From Pseudomonas libanensis (GTDB lineage: Bacteria; Pseudomonadota; Gammaproteobacteria; Pseudomonadales; Pseudomonadaceae): a stretch of 64,000 bases of DNA. Positions 26,027 through 36,197 of this stretch are shown here, piece by piece. Below the pieces are notes generated by a model. It was not told the DNA's origin. It saw only the letters and a list, made by a program, of their open reading frames with translations, and searched no databases. The translations under genes and the position numbers were made by a program. The stretch is from assembly GCF_001439685.1 (NCBI RefSeq), contig NZ_JYLH01000001.1:248001-312000 (forward strand), read 5' to 3'. Position 1 is the first letter of the stretch, and each line of letters opens with the position of its first letter.

Positions 26027-28477
26027 ATGTCTCAGGAACCACTTGCACGAGAAGCAGAGGTAGCCGCATTCCGCGATGCTGTCTTGACCAAACTCACCTA
26101 CGCGGTGGGCAAGGACCCCGATCACGCCTTCGACCATGACTGGTTCGAAGCCATTGCCCTGGCCGCTCGCGACCAGATGGTCGATCACTGGATGGACCAT
26201 ACGCGGCGTATTTATCGCAAAGGCCAGAAGCGCGTTTACTACCTTTCCCTGGAATTCCTCATCGGCCGCTTGCTCTACGACAGCCTGAGCAACCTTGGCG
26301 TGCTGGAAATCGCCCGCGAAGCCTTGTCCGAACTGGGCGTCGACCTGGAACGCATTCGCCTGCTGGAGCCCGACGCGGCGTTGGGCAACGGTGGCCTGGG
26401 GCGCCTGGCCGCCTGCTTCATGGAAAGCATGTCGACCCTGGGCATTGCCGGCCACGGTTATGGCATCCGTTATGAGCACGGTCTGTTCCGCCAGGCCATT
26501 GTCGATGGCTGGCAGCAGGAGCAGACCGAACGCTGGTTGGATTTTGGCAACCCTTGGGAATTTGAACGCGCCGAGGTGATTTACCCGATCGGCTTTGGCG
26601 GCAGTGTCGAAACTATTGCGGACGCCTCCGGCAAGATGATCCAGGTGTGGTCGCCCAACGAGACCGTCCGCGCAGTAGCGTATGACACGCCGGTAGTCGG
26701 CTGGCGCGGCGCCAGCGTCAACACCCTGCGCCTGTGGCGTGCACGGGCCGTAGAAGACTTGCATCTGGAGCGCTTCAATGCCGGTGACCACTTGGGCGCC
26801 GTCGCCGAAGTGGCCCGCGCCGAAAGCATCTCCCGCGTGCTGTACCCGGCCGACAGCACCGAAGCCGGGCAGGAATTGCGCCTGCGCCAGGAATATTTTT
26901 TCGTCTCCGCTTCACTGCAGGATCTGCTGCGCCGCCACAAGAACATGCACGGTTCGGTGCTGAGCCTGGGCGAACACGCCGCCATCCAGCTCAACGATAC
27001 CCACCCGTCCATCGCCGTGGCCGAGTTGATGCGCCAGCTGGTCGACCTGCATGACATTCCGTGGGAAGCCGCATGGGACGTCACCGTCGAAACGCTTTCC
27101 TACACCAACCACACCTTGCTACCCGAAGCGCTGGAAACCTGGCCGGTAGGTTTGATGGAGCGCATGCTGCCCCGGCACATGCAGATCATCTACCTGATCA
27201 ACGCCCAGCACATCGACTCGCTGCGCGCCAAGGGCATCCACGACTTCGACGTACTGCGCGCCGTGTCGCTGATCGAAGAAGACAACGGCCGCCGCGTGCG
27301 CATGGGCAACCTGGCGTTCCTCGGCTCCCATAGCGTCAACGGCGTGTCCGGCTTGCATACCCAGCTGATGCGCAGCACGGTGTTCTCCGAACTGCACAAG
27401 CTTTACCCCGAACGGATCAACAACAAGACCAACGGCATCACCTTCCGCCGCTGGCTCTACCAGGCCAACCCCAAGTTGACCGAGATGCTGGTGCAGGCCC
27501 TGGGCCCTGACATTCTCGATAGCATGGAAACCCGCCTGACGGAGTTGGAAACCTTCGCCGAGAAACAGACCTTCCGCAAATCCTTCGCCGAACAGCGCTT
27601 GCACAGCAAGCGTGCACTGGCCGAGATCATCCATGAGCGCCTGGGCATCGCGGTCAACCCGGCGGCGATGTTCGATGTGCAGGTCAAGCGCATCCACGAA
27701 TACAAGCGCCAACTGCTCAACCTGCTGCACACCGTGGCCCTGTACCAGGCGATTCGTGCCGAACCCGAGGTCGACTGGGTGCCAAGGGTGAAAATCTTCG
27801 CCGGCAAGGCTGCGGCCAGTTACCACCAGGCCAAGCTGATCATCAAGCTGACCAACGACATCGCCCGCACCGTCAACAACGACCCGACCGTACGGGGTTT
27901 GCTCAAGGTGGTGTTCCTGCCCAACTACAACGTCAGCCTGGCGGAAAGCATCATCCCGGCGGCGGACTTGTCGGAGCAGATCTCCACCGCTGGTTTCGAA
28001 GCGTCTGGCACCAGCAACATGAAGTTCGGCCTCAACGGTGCGCTGACCATTGGCACCATGGACGGCGCCAACGTGGAGATGCACGAGCGTGTCGGTGCCG
28101 AGCACATGTTTATCTTCGGCCTCAGTGCCCAGCAGGTGGAAGCGCGCAAGCACGCCGGTGAATTCAGCGCCGGGCCGGATATCGCCGTGTCCCACCGTTT
28201 GAGCGACGTGCTGCAAGCGATCCGCGGCGGGGTGTTCTCGCCGGATGATCCGGGGCGTTATGTCGGCCTGATCGATGGGCTGATCGACTACGACCGCTTC
28301 CTGGTGTGCGCCGACTTCGATTCCTACTGGGATGCCCAGGCACGGGTCGAGGCGCATTGGCATGATTCCAAGGAATGGTGGCGCTCGGCGGTGCTGAATA
28401 CGGCAAGGATGGGCTGGTTCTCCTCGGACCGTACCATCCGTGAATACGCCACCGAGATCTGGAAAGCCCTGGACTAA
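26027..28477 (+). CDS. glgP: Glycogen/alpha-glucan phosphorylase
   Basis: 816 residues, GT35. Releases glucose-1-phosphate from alpha-1,4-glucans with pyridoxal phosphate. The cofactor lysine is at about residue 666 in EASGTSNMKFGLNGALTIGTMDG. The N-terminal YYLSLEFLIGR and DAALGNGGLGRLAACFM motifs are present. No glg synthesis genes lie nearby, so it works with glucan genes elsewhere. The 227-bp leader shows no clear regulatory element. Full length. Confidence 0.95.
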   Translation: MSQEPLAREAEVAAFRDAVLTKLTYAVGKDPDHAFDHDWFEAIALAARDQMVDHWMDHTRRIYRKGQKRVYYLSLEFLIGRLLYDSLSNLGVLEIAREALSELGVDLERIRLLEPDAALGNGGLGRLAACFMESMSTLGIAGHGYGIRYEHGLFRQAIVDGWQQEQTERWLDFGNPWEFERAEVIYPIGFGGSVETIADASGKMIQVWSPNETVRAVAYDTPVVGWRGASVNTLRLWRARAVEDLHLERFNAGDHLGAVAEVARAESISRVLYPADSTEAGQELRLRQEYFFVSASLQDLLRRHKNMHGSVLSLGEHAAIQLNDTHPSIAVAELMRQLVDLHDIPWEAAWDVTVETLSYTNHTLLPEALETWPVGLMERMLPRHMQIIYLINAQHIDSLRAKGIHDFDVLRAVSLIEEDNGRRVRMGNLAFLGSHSVNGVSGLHTQLMRSTVFSELHKLYPERINNKTNGITFRRWLYQANPKLTEMLVQALGPDILDSMETRLTELETFAEKQTFRKSFAEQRLHSKRALAEIIHERLGIAVNPAAMFDVQVKRIHEYKRQLLNLLHTVALYQAIRAEPEVDWVPRVKIFAGKAAASYHQAKLIIKLTNDIARTVNNDPTVRGLLKVVFLPNYNVSLAESIIPAADLSEQISTAGFEASGTSNMKFGLNGALTIGTMDGANVEMHERVGAEHMFIFGLSAQQVEARKHAGEFSAGPDIAVSHRLSDVLQAIRGGVFSPDDPGRYVGLIDGLIDYDRFLVCADFDSYWDAQARVEAHWHDSKEWWRSAVLNTARMGWFSSDRTIREYATEIWKALD

Positions 28478-28493
28478 ACACCGCAACACAAAA

Positions 28494-28582
28494 TGTGGGA
28501 GGGGGCTTGCCCCCGATGACGGAGTATCAGCATTGGATGTATCAGCTGATCCACCGCTATCGGGGGCAAGCCCCCTCCCACA
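28494..28582. repeat. REPIN (type A)
   Basis: Standard inverted GGGAGGGGGCTTGCCCCCGAT arms between glgP and the DUF2339 gene, 17 bp after the glgP stop. Confidence 0.88.
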
Positions 28583-28633
28583 TTGCTCCTGCGTCGATAT
28601 ACTGGCCTCCGGTTCGCTCAGGGAATATCGACC

Positions 28634-31600
28634 ATGCAATGGATTTTCATGCTGATTGGCCTGGTACTCGGCTGGGCGCTCGATGAGTCGTTCAGCGATG
28701 CGGGTATCGGTGCATTGTTTGGGTTGGGCATCGGCCAGGCGCTTCGCCTGTCGCAGTTGTCCGCCCAGGCGCAGCAGCAGGCCAGTCAGTTGGAAACCAC
28801 GCAGAAGGCGCTGATAGCCTTGGGCGAGCGCCTGCGGCAGCTGGAAGTACCCACGCCGACCAGCAACGTTGCAGCCGTCCCCCCTGTGCCTGAGCCGGCA
28901 CCTGTCGCCAAACCGTCCGAACTGGTTTGGGAGCTGCCTGTTGAATTGACGCCTGTGGCCATGATTGCCGAGCCGAGCCGGCCGCTACCGGATGACGCCT
29001 GGGCGCCCGCCGCCGCGCCACACGCCCCCGAACCACTGCGCAGCCCCAACCTGATCGAACGCGCCATCACCGCTGCACGCAATTGGCTGTTCGGCGGCAA
29101 TACCGTGCTGCGTGTCGGTTTGGTGCTGTTGTTCCTTGGCCTGGCGTTCCTGCTGCGCTATGCCACGGAAGGCATGGTGGTGCCGATCGAGCTGCGGTAC
29201 GCCGGGGTAGCGGCGGCTGCCATCGGCCTGCTGGGCCTGGGCTGGTGGTTGCGGCGACGTAACAGCAGTTACGGCCTGATGCTGCAAGGCGCCGGTATCG
29301 CGGTGCTGTACCTGACGGTATTCGCCGCGATGCGCTTGCACCCGTTGATCGACCCGGGCACGGCGTTTGGCCTGTTGGTGGTCGTCACCGTTTTTTCCGC
29401 GGTTCTGGCGCTCACTCAAGATGCGTTGGGCCTGGCCTGCGCGGCCGCGCTGGGCGGTTTTGCTGCGCCGCTCCTGGCGTCTACCGGCGCCGGCAGCCAT
29501 GTGACGTTGTTCAGCTACTTCGCCCTGCTCAATGCCGGCATCCTTGCCATCGCCTGGTTCAAGGCTTGGCGCCCGCTCAACCTGATCGGCTTTGTCGGCA
29601 CCTTCGGTATCGGCTTCGCCTGGGGTGTGCGTGCCTATACGCCGGATATGCTCTGGAGCACTGAGCCGTTCCTGATTGTATTTTTCCTGATGTACCTGGC
29701 CGTCGGCTTGTTATTTGCCCGGCGCAAGTTGCAGGAGTTGGGTGATGCAACTGAGGACGAAAGCCGTGGCGCATGGCTGCGCTGGTCGGCGGCCAAGGGC
29801 GATTATGTCGACGGCAGCCTGTTGTTCGGGCCGCCGTTGGTGGGCTTTGGGTTGCAGTTCGCATTGGTACAACACCTGGAATTTGCCGCAGCGTTCAGTG
29901 CCTTGGCGCTGGGCATTCTCTACATGGCCCTGGCACGCTGGCTGAGCGGCGGGCGTGCCTTGTTGCTGGCGCAAACCTGCCTGGCCCTTGGGGTGATTTT
30001 CGCCAGCCTGGCGATTCCCCTGGGGCTCGATGCGCGTTGGACCACGGCGGCCTGGGCAGTGGAGGGCGCCGGAATCTTCTGGCTCGGCTTGCGCCAACAG
30101 CGGCTATTGGCCCGGGCGTTTGCCTTGTTGCTGCAGTTGGGCTCGGCACTGGCGTTTTTCAGCGAGTTGCGCCCAGGCACAGACACGCTGCTGGAGGGGC
30201 CTGCACTGAGTGCGCTGTTGCTAGGCGCAGCGTTGCTGTTCACGTTCTATCAGGTCCACAAAGCCGCGCCTGAGCACGCCCGCGCCTGGGAACGTAAAGG
30301 CGCGCCGTGGCTTGCGGTGCTCGGTCTGGGGTGTGTGTATTTGCTGGCGCCGTTGCTGTGGTCGACCCAGGGCAGCGTCATCGGCTGGTCGCTCGCCGGT
30401 CTGGTAACGGCGTGGGCAGGCCAGCGGCTCGGCTCGCAGGCTTGGGTGCGTTGTGCCGTGGCCGTGCAACTGCTCAGCGGCATCAGCTTTGCGCTCGACC
30501 CCGTCAGTCATTTCTACACACCGATGATCATTGCCCTGGCCGCAATGACCAGCGCCTGGTGTTTGCGGCATCAGCAATCGACCCGCAGCTCCAAACTGCT
30601 GCTGGCCTGGGGTGTGGGGTGGTGGGGGCTGGCGGTGCTCGGCGAAGTGTGGCGCTCAGCCCAGACGGATTGGCGCGCGACCTGGTTATACGCGGCAGCG
30701 GCGCTGAGCACGGGGCTGTGGTGCTGGCTGGCGCTGCGCCTGCGTTGGGCGGCGCTCGGGGTGGTGTGCACCCTGCTGATGCCGGTTGCCGGTATGGTGC
30801 TGCTTGGCACATGGGACGAGTACCACCATCCGGCCGCCAACCTCGCCGGGTTGGCATGGGTTGCGGTTTTCGCGCTGCACTTCGTTTCGCTGCGCCGTCT
30901 GGCGTTGCTGGTGCCGCAGCAAGCGCTGAGTGTTGCCCATGTGCTCGGCTGCTGGATGTTGATCGGCGTGCTGACGCTGGAGTTGCGCTACGGTCTGATG
31001 CTGCTGTCGAGCGAATACAGCGCCTGGCGCTGGCTGGGTTGGGCGATTCTGCCAAGTCTGTATCTGGGGCTCGCGGCACCACCACGTGCCTGGCCGTGGC
31101 CGGTGTCGGCCTATCCGCGTGAGTACCGCGTGCTGGCCGCGCTGCCCCTGGCCGTATTAATGCTGGCGTGGTTCTGGCTGGCGAATATGTTCAGCGACGG
31201 CAGCGCCAAGCCGTTGCCCTACGTGCCGCTGATCAGCCCGCTGGACCTGGGCCTGCTGTTTGCGTTGCTCGGGGTATACCTGTGGTCGCGCAGCGTGGCG
31301 CCGCAACGTGGGCTGCAAGTGACATTGATCGCCCAGGCGGTGGTGGGTGCCTCGTTGTTTGCTTTCTTTACCGCGCTGGTGATGCGCACCGCGCACCATT
31401 GGAGTGGTGTGCCGTTCCATTTGGACGCGCTGCTGGAGTCGATGCGGGTCCAGGCAGGGTTGTCGATTGTCTGGACCCTGATCGCCCTCGGCCTGATGAT
31501 CGGCGGTCACCTGCGCCATCGTCGCGAAGTATGGCTGGTCGGTGCGGTGCTGATTGCGGTGGTGGTGGCCAAGCTGTTCTTTGTCGAGTTGAGTAACCGC

Positions 31601-31711
31601 GGCGGCCTGGCGCGGATCGTGTCGTTCATCGGCGTGGGTGGGCTGCTGCTGGTGGTGGGGTATTTCGCACCGCTGCCGCCCAAGCGGGCCGAGCCTGCGG
31701 GCAAGCCGTGA
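28634..31711 (+). CDS. DUF2339 family large polytopic membrane protein
   Basis: 1025 residues from ATG 28634. One N-terminal membrane segment (about 1-35), a Gln-rich coiled coil (about 38-75) and a Pro/Ala-rich linker (about 80-135) lead into some 850 residues of nearly continuous hydrophobic helices; I estimate more than 20 membrane segments. It matches my memory of the DUF2339 family, whose function is unknown. No enzymatic motif is seen. Preceded by a REPIN and a GGGAA ribosome site; fbp follows after 95 bp on the same strand. Confidence 0.88.
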   Translation: MQWIFMLIGLVLGWALDESFSDAGIGALFGLGIGQALRLSQLSAQAQQQASQLETTQKALIALGERLRQLEVPTPTSNVAAVPPVPEPAPVAKPSELVWELPVELTPVAMIAEPSRPLPDDAWAPAAAPHAPEPLRSPNLIERAITAARNWLFGGNTVLRVGLVLLFLGLAFLLRYATEGMVVPIELRYAGVAAAAIGLLGLGWWLRRRNSSYGLMLQGAGIAVLYLTVFAAMRLHPLIDPGTAFGLLVVVTVFSAVLALTQDALGLACAAALGGFAAPLLASTGAGSHVTLFSYFALLNAGILAIAWFKAWRPLNLIGFVGTFGIGFAWGVRAYTPDMLWSTEPFLIVFFLMYLAVGLLFARRKLQELGDATEDESRGAWLRWSAAKGDYVDGSLLFGPPLVGFGLQFALVQHLEFAAAFSALALGILYMALARWLSGGRALLLAQTCLALGVIFASLAIPLGLDARWTTAAWAVEGAGIFWLGLRQQRLLARAFALLLQLGSALAFFSELRPGTDTLLEGPALSALLLGAALLFTFYQVHKAAPEHARAWERKGAPWLAVLGLGCVYLLAPLLWSTQGSVIGWSLAGLVTAWAGQRLGSQAWVRCAVAVQLLSGISFALDPVSHFYTPMIIALAAMTSAWCLRHQQSTRSSKLLLAWGVGWWGLAVLGEVWRSAQTDWRATWLYAAAALSTGLWCWLALRLRWAALGVVCTLLMPVAGMVLLGTWDEYHHPAANLAGLAWVAVFALHFVSLRRLALLVPQQALSVAHVLGCWMLIGVLTLELRYGLMLLSSEYSAWRWLGWAILPSLYLGLAAPPRAWPWPVSAYPREYRVLAALPLAVLMLAWFWLANMFSDGSAKPLPYVPLISPLDLGLLFALLGVYLWSRSVAPQRGLQVTLIAQAVVGASLFAFFTALVMRTAHHWSGVPFHLDALLESMRVQAGLSIVWTLIALGLMIGGHLRHRREVWLVGAVLIAVVVAKLFFVELSNRGGLARIVSFIGVGGLLLVVGYFAPLPPKRAEPAGKP

Positions 31712-31806
31712 ACTCTATTGGAGTTAAATCCTCTGATTAGAGGAAATACACCTCGACTCGCGCTAAACTGCGCGGGTTTTCAGCCCCCCATTCTCCGGAG
31801 CCGTCC

Positions 31807-32817
31807 ATGTCCCGCGTTACCCTGAGTCGCTATTTGATCGAGCAGACCCGCAGCAACAACACGCCTGCTGATCTGCGCTTCCTTATCGAAGTGGTGGCGC
31901 GTGCTTGCAAGGAAATCAGCCACGCCGTATCCAAAGGCGCCCTCGGTGGCGTGCTGGGCAGCATGGGCACTGAGAACGTGCAGGGCGAAGTGCAGAAGAA
32001 ACTCGATGTAATTTCCAACGAGATCCTGCTCGAAGCCAACGAATGGGGCGGTCACCTGGCCGGCATGGCGTCCGAAGAAATGGACAATGCCTACCAGATC
32101 CCGGGCAAATACCCGAAAGGCGCCTACCTGCTGGTATTCGACCCACTGGACGGCTCGTCCAACATCGACATCAACGCACCGGTCGGCACCATCTTCTCGG
32201 TACTGCGTTGCCCAAGCGAATACCTGAGCCAGAACGAAGCCCTGAACGAAAAGGCCTTTCTGCAGCCAGGCACTGAACAGGTGGCTGCCGGCTATGCGAT
32301 CTACGGCCCGCAGACCATGCTGGTGCTGACCCTGGGTGACGGCGTCAAGGGCTTCACCCTCGACCGCGAGATGGGCAGCTTTGTGCTGACCCACGAAGAC
32401 ATTTCGATTCCTGCCTCTACCCAGGAATTCGCGATCAACATGTCCAACCAGCGTCACTGGGAAGAGCCGGTGAAACGTTACGTCAACGAGCTGATGGAAG
32501 GCGAAGAAGGCCCGTTGAAAAAGAACTTCAACATGCGCTGGGTCGCTGCGATGGTGGCTGATGTGCACCGCATCCTGACCCGTGGCGGCTTGTTCATGTA
32601 CCCACGCGACAGCCGCGAGCCGTCCAAGCCGGGCAAACTGCGTTTGATGTACGAAGCCAACCCGATGTCGTTCCTGGTCGAGCAGGCGGGCGGTGCATCC
32701 ACCGATGGCCACCAGCGTATCCTCGATATCCAGCCTGAAGGCCTGCACCAGCGTGTGGCGGTGTTCCTGGGTTCGAAGGAAGAAGTTGAGCGAGTGACCG
32801 GCTACCACAAGAAGTAA
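31807..32817 (+). CDS. fbp: Fructose-1,6-bisphosphatase, class I
   Basis: 336 residues. Hydrolyses fructose-1,6-bisphosphate in gluconeogenesis, important in Pseudomonas growing on organic acids and amino acids. The metal site [24 protein letters not shown] (about 112-135) and substrate-binding [24 protein letters not shown] are present. CTCCGGAGCC precedes the ATG. A strong terminator follows. Full length and typical. Confidence 0.97.
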   Translation: MSRVTLSRYLIEQTRSNNTPADLRFLIEVVARACKEISHAVSKGALGGVLGSMGTENVQGEVQKKLDVISNEILLEANEWGGHLAGMASEEMDNAYQIPGKYPKGAYLLVFDPLDGSSNIDINAPVGTIFSVLRCPSEYLSQNEALNEKAFLQPGTEQVAAGYAIYGPQTMLVLTLGDGVKGFTLDREMGSFVLTHEDISIPASTQEFAINMSNQRHWEEPVKRYVNELMEGEEGPLKKNFNMRWVAAMVADVHRILTRGGLFMYPRDSREPSKPGKLRLMYEANPMSFLVEQAGGASTDGHQRILDIQPEGLHQRVAVFLGSKEEVERVTGYHKK

Positions 32818-32867
32818 TACACGGCGATAAATTATCCGCCGTGTTGTGAGGCCGTTCACCCTTGAAG

Positions 32868-32905
32868 AAGCCCCGAAACGTTTCAGCGTTTGCGGGGCTT
32901 TTTTG
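32868..32905 (+). terminator. Terminator of fbp
   Basis: AAGCCCCG (32868-32875) pairs with CGGGGCTT (32893-32900), extended inward by partial AAACG/CGTTT pairing, and is followed by TTTT. Confidence 0.9.
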
Positions 32906-32993
32906 TTTTCGCTCGTCGGGAACCAGACACCTCTTTTCCCTTCTAAGCTTCTGGCAGATACCCCAGCTGCTTTGTCTCTCCAGGAGCTTTTCC

Positions 32994-33248
32994 ATGTCTT
33001 TACGCCGTCTCGCCCTGCTGGCTTTTTGCGTGCTGTTAGCCGCTTGCAGCAAGGTCACTCAAGAAAACTACCAGAAATTGTCGGCCGGCATGGCCAAGGC
33101 CGAGGTAGAGTCGTTGCTGGGCAAGCCGACCGATTGTTCCGGCGCACTGGGCATGTCCAGCTGCACCTGGGGCGATAAAAACAGCTTTATCAGCGTGCAG
33201 TACGCCGGTGACAAAGTTCTGATGTTTTCCGGGCAAGGCCTGAAGTAA
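32994..33248 (+). CDS. Small outer-membrane-type lipoprotein (BLIP/BamE-like fold)
   Basis: 84 residues. Lipoprotein signal MSLRRLALLAFCVLLAAC with lipobox LAAC (lipidated Cys18). The mature part (VTQENYQKLSAGMAKAEVESLLGKPTDC...CTWGDKNSFISVQYAGDKV) has the pattern of the DUF3862/BLIP-like family, small alpha/beta domains with a BamE-like fold. The residue after Cys is Ser, which favours outer-membrane sorting. Function unknown. CAGGAGC lies upstream of the ATG. The lipocalin gene follows 30 bp later, likely in the same operon. Confidence 0.85.
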   Translation: MSLRRLALLAFCVLLAACSKVTQENYQKLSAGMAKAEVESLLGKPTDCSGALGMSSCTWGDKNSFISVQYAGDKVLMFSGQGLK

Positions 33249-33278
33249 ACCGGGGCGCGAGCCTGCGGGAGAAGAAGA

Positions 33279-33848
33279 ATGATGCGTTTTGTTTTGTTCC
33301 TTTGCGCCAGCCTGTTTTTGGCGGGCTGTGCCAGCCATTCTGGCGATGATCTGCAACCCAAGACGGCAAGCAACGTCAACCTCAAGCGGTATCAGGGCAC
33401 CTGGTATGAGTTGGCCCGATTGCCCATGTACTTCCAGCGCAACTGCGCGCAATCCGAAGCGCGCTATACCTTGCTGCCGGATGGGGACATGTCGGTGTTC
33501 AACCGCTGCCTGACACCTGAGTGGAAGTGGCAGGAAGCCAAAGGCACGGCCACACCGCAAGTGCCCGGCAAGACCGACAAGCTTTGGGTCGAATTCAATA
33601 ACTGGTTCACGTCGCTGCTGCCGGGCGTCGCCAAGGGCGATTATTGGGTGCTGTATGTGAGCGATGACTACAAGACCGCCATCGTCGGCAGCCCGAGCCG
33701 GCGCTATATGTGGATCCTGTCGCGCACGCCGACGGTGAGCGCAGATACCCGCGAAGACTTGCTCAGCAGGGCGCGCCAGCAGGGGTATGACACCACGCGG
33801 TTGATCTGGCGTACGTCGGACAAGCAGATGGCGAAGACGTCCCAGTAA
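33279..33848 (+). CDS. Lipocalin family lipoprotein (Blc-like)
   Basis: 189 residues. Lipobox LAGC near residue 17, then the lipocalin signature YQGTWYELARLPMYFQRNC (about 44-62) and the strand/helix pattern ending SRTPTVSADTREDLLSRARQQGYDTTRLIW. Family knowledge: bacterial Blc-type lipocalins are outer-membrane lipoproteins that bind lysophospholipids and are induced under envelope stress. ATG 33279 is followed by a second ATG at 33282; either can serve. Ribosome site GGGAGAAG. Confidence 0.9.
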   Translation: MMRFVLFLCASLFLAGCASHSGDDLQPKTASNVNLKRYQGTWYELARLPMYFQRNCAQSEARYTLLPDGDMSVFNRCLTPEWKWQEAKGTATPQVPGKTDKLWVEFNNWFTSLLPGVAKGDYWVLYVSDDYKTAIVGSPSRRYMWILSRTPTVSADTREDLLSRARQQGYDTTRLIWRTSDKQMAKTSQ

Positions 33849-33869
33849 TTCGCAGCACCCCCAATCAAA

Positions 33870-33956
33870 TGTGGGAGCTGGCTTGCCTGCGATAGCATCA
33901 ACCCGGTGTAACTGATGCACCGAGGTGTCTGTATCGCAGGCAAGCCAGCTCCCACA
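33870..33956. repeat. REPIN (type B)
   Basis: Inverted TGTGGGAGCTGGCTTGCCTG arms between the convergent lipocalin and hutF genes. Confidence 0.88.
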
Positions 33957-33974
33957 TTTGTTATGGGTTGGCCG

Positions 33975-35339
33975 TTAGTCCAGCAAGTCCTTCAGGACCT
34001 GGGTGAATGCCCGGCTGCTTTCCTCTTCACCGGCATGCCGCCCGTCCCGCACCACCCACTTGCCATTGACCAGTACATCGCGCACCTGCCGATCACCTCC
34101 GGCGAACAACCAGCGGTTGAGAATTGCGTCCTCGGTAGCTGTGGCCAGGTACGGATCGTTACCGTCCAGCACGATCCAATCCGCACGCTTACCCACTTCC
34201 AAGCGACCAATCGGCTGGCCCAGCGCCTGTGCGCCACCGTCCAGCGCAGCATCGAACAGCGTGCGCCCAACCATCGGCTGATCACTGCGATACAGGCGAT
34301 TACGCCGTTGATCGCGCAGGCGCTGGCCGTATTCCAACCAACGGAGTTCTTCCACCACGCTCAGTGATACATGGCTGTCGGACCCGATACCCATGCGTCC
34401 ACCCTGGGCGAGGAAATCCACCGCCGGAAAAATCCCATCGCCCAGGTTCGCCTCGGTGGTCAGGCACAAACCGGCAATCGCTCGACTCTTGGCCATGCGT
34501 GTCACTTCATCGGGGTCGGCATGGGTGGCGTGTACCAGACACCAGCGTTCATCCACTTCAACATTGTCATACAGCCACTGCAGCGGGCGCTTGCCGCTCC
34601 AGGCCAGGCAGTCGTCGACTTCTTTTTGCTGCTCCGCGATATGGATATGCACCGGGCAAGTCTTGTCACTGGCGGCCAGGACGTCGTGGATTTGCTGGGG
34701 GGTGACGGCGCGCAGAGAGTGGAAACACAGGCCCAGTTGCTGCGCGGGTTGTGCCGCCAGGATCGGCTGCAAGCGTGCTTGCAGGTCCAGGTAGTTTTCG
34801 GTGCTGTTGATAAAACGGCGCTGGCCTTCATTCGGCGCCTGGCCGCCGAAGCCGGCGTGGGTATAGAGCACCGGCACCAACGTCAGGCCGATCCCGCTGC
34901 TGGCGGCCGCCAGGCTGATCTGGCGCGACAGCTCGGTACGGTCGGCGTACGGTTGGCCGCTGACATCGTGGTGCACGTAATGAAACTCGGCCACCGAGGT
35001 GTAGCCGGCCTTGAGCATTTCGATATACAGCTGGCGGGCGATGACCTGCAATTGCTCGGGGTTGATCTTGCCGACCATGCGGTACATCAGGTCGCGCCAG
35101 GTCCAGAAGCTGTCATTGGGGTTGCCGGCCACCTCGGCCAGGCCCGCCATGGCGCGCTGGAACGCATGGGAATGCAGGTTCGGCATGCCCGCCAATACCG
35201 GGCCCCTGAGCCGTTCGGCAGCGTCTGCACTGGCATTGGGCTCAACCTGGGTCAGCAGGCCATCGGCGCTGACTTCAAGACGTACATTGTTGGCCCATCC
35301 ATCAGGCAGCAGCGCGCGTTCGGCAAAGAAAGCGGACAT
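33975..35339 (-). CDS. hutF: Formimidoylglutamate deiminase
   Basis: 454 residues, amidohydrolase superfamily. Converts N-formimino-glutamate to N-formyl-glutamate and ammonia, the fourth step of the five-step histidine pathway. Metal ligands are visible in MPNLHSHAFQRAM (about 54-66), EFHYVHHD, and IGSDSHVSLS near residue 320. ATG 35339 was chosen over TTG 35345. It is divergent from hutC across 108 bp that hold HutC-like operator sequences. Its presence together with hutG shows that this strain uses the HutF/HutG branch. Confidence 0.95.
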   Translation of the reverse strand: MSAFFAERALLPDGWANNVRLEVSADGLLTQVEPNASADAAERLRGPVLAGMPNLHSHAFQRAMAGLAEVAGNPNDSFWTWRDLMYRMVGKINPEQLQVIARQLYIEMLKAGYTSVAEFHYVHHDVSGQPYADRTELSRQISLAAASSGIGLTLVPVLYTHAGFGGQAPNEGQRRFINSTENYLDLQARLQPILAAQPAQQLGLCFHSLRAVTPQQIHDVLAASDKTCPVHIHIAEQQKEVDDCLAWSGKRPLQWLYDNVEVDERWCLVHATHADPDEVTRMAKSRAIAGLCLTTEANLGDGIFPAVDFLAQGGRMGIGSDSHVSLSVVEELRWLEYGQRLRDQRRNRLYRSDQPMVGRTLFDAALDGGAQALGQPIGRLEVGKRADWIVLDGNDPYLATATEDAILNRWLFAGGDRQVRDVLVNGKWVVRDGRHAGEEESSRAFTQVLKDLLD

Positions 35340-35368
35340 GGTCAAGGCACCCCGGTCGTGTGTTTATT

Positions 35369-35384
35369 TGTATATACATATACA
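35369..35384. promoter_or_regulatory. HutC-type operator between hutF and hutC
   Basis: TGTATATACATATACA has arms TGTATA and TATACA; its left part TGTATATACA is a perfect palindrome. It resembles the site over the hutU start region. It lies 30 bp upstream of the hutF ATG and 64 bp upstream of hutC, so it could repress both. Confidence 0.65.
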
Positions 35385-35447
35385 GACGTTTGCCTGCTCG
35401 GTAAACTCCGGCAATCTATGCATCTTTTCTTCCTGCAAGGATTCCCT

Positions 35448-36197
35448 GTGCCGACTCCGCCCGCCAAGTCTTCGCTGGCTGCCCACATGGACGAAAGTCC
35501 GGCGCCCTTGTATGCCCGCGTCAAACAGATGATCAGCCAGCAGATCCTCAACGGCAATTGGCCGCCCCATTACCGTGTGCCCTCGGAGAGCGAGCTGGTC
35601 AGCCAGTTGGGTTTCAGCCGCATGACCATCAACCGCGCCCTGCGCGAACTGACCGCCGAAGGGATGTTGGTGCGCATGCAGGGGGTCGGCACGTTCGTCG
35701 CCGAGCCGAAGAGCCAGTCAGCGCTGTTTGAAGTGCACAACATTGCCGATGAGATTGCTTCCCGCGGGCATCGGCACACGTGCCAGGTCATCACCCTGGG
35801 CGAAGAAGCCGCCGGTTCCGAGCGTGCCGTGGCCCTGGAAATGCGCGAAGGCGGGCGGGTGTTCCACTCGTTGATCGTGCATTACGAGAACGATATCCCC
35901 GTGCAAATCGAAGACCGTTTCGTCAACGCCCTGGTCGCGCCGCAATACCTGCAACAGGATTTCACCCAGCAGACTCCCTACGCCTACTTGAACCAGGTGG
36001 CACCGTTGACCGAGGGCGAGCACGTGGTTGAGGCGATCCTTGCCGACGCAGCCGAGTGCAAGCTGTTGCAGATCGAGCCAAGCGAACCGTGCCTGTTGAT
36101 TCGTCGTCGTACCTGGTCCGGTCGCCAGCCGGTAACCGCTGCGCGCTTGATCCACCCCGGTTCCCGTCACAGCCTGGAAGGGAGGTTCAGCAAATGA
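35448..36197 (+). CDS. hutC: Histidine-utilisation repressor HutC
   Basis: 249 residues, GntR family of the HutC subclass. N-terminal winged helix (about 15-85, PLYARVKQMISQQI ... VPSESELVSQLGFSRMTINRALREL) and a C-terminal UTRA ligand domain (about 95-245). Family knowledge: HutC represses hut genes and is released by urocanate. GTG 35448 was chosen because AAGGA lies 6 nt upstream; an in-frame ATG at 35418 would add ten hydrophobic residues. Stop overlaps the hutD start by 4 bp. Confidence 0.95.
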   Translation: MPTPPAKSSLAAHMDESPAPLYARVKQMISQQILNGNWPPHYRVPSESELVSQLGFSRMTINRALRELTAEGMLVRMQGVGTFVAEPKSQSALFEVHNIADEIASRGHRHTCQVITLGEEAAGSERAVALEMREGGRVFHSLIVHYENDIPVQIEDRFVNALVAPQYLQQDFTQQTPYAYLNQVAPLTEGEHVVEAILADAAECKLLQIEPSEPCLLIRRRTWSGRQPVTAARLIHPGSRHSLEGRFSK

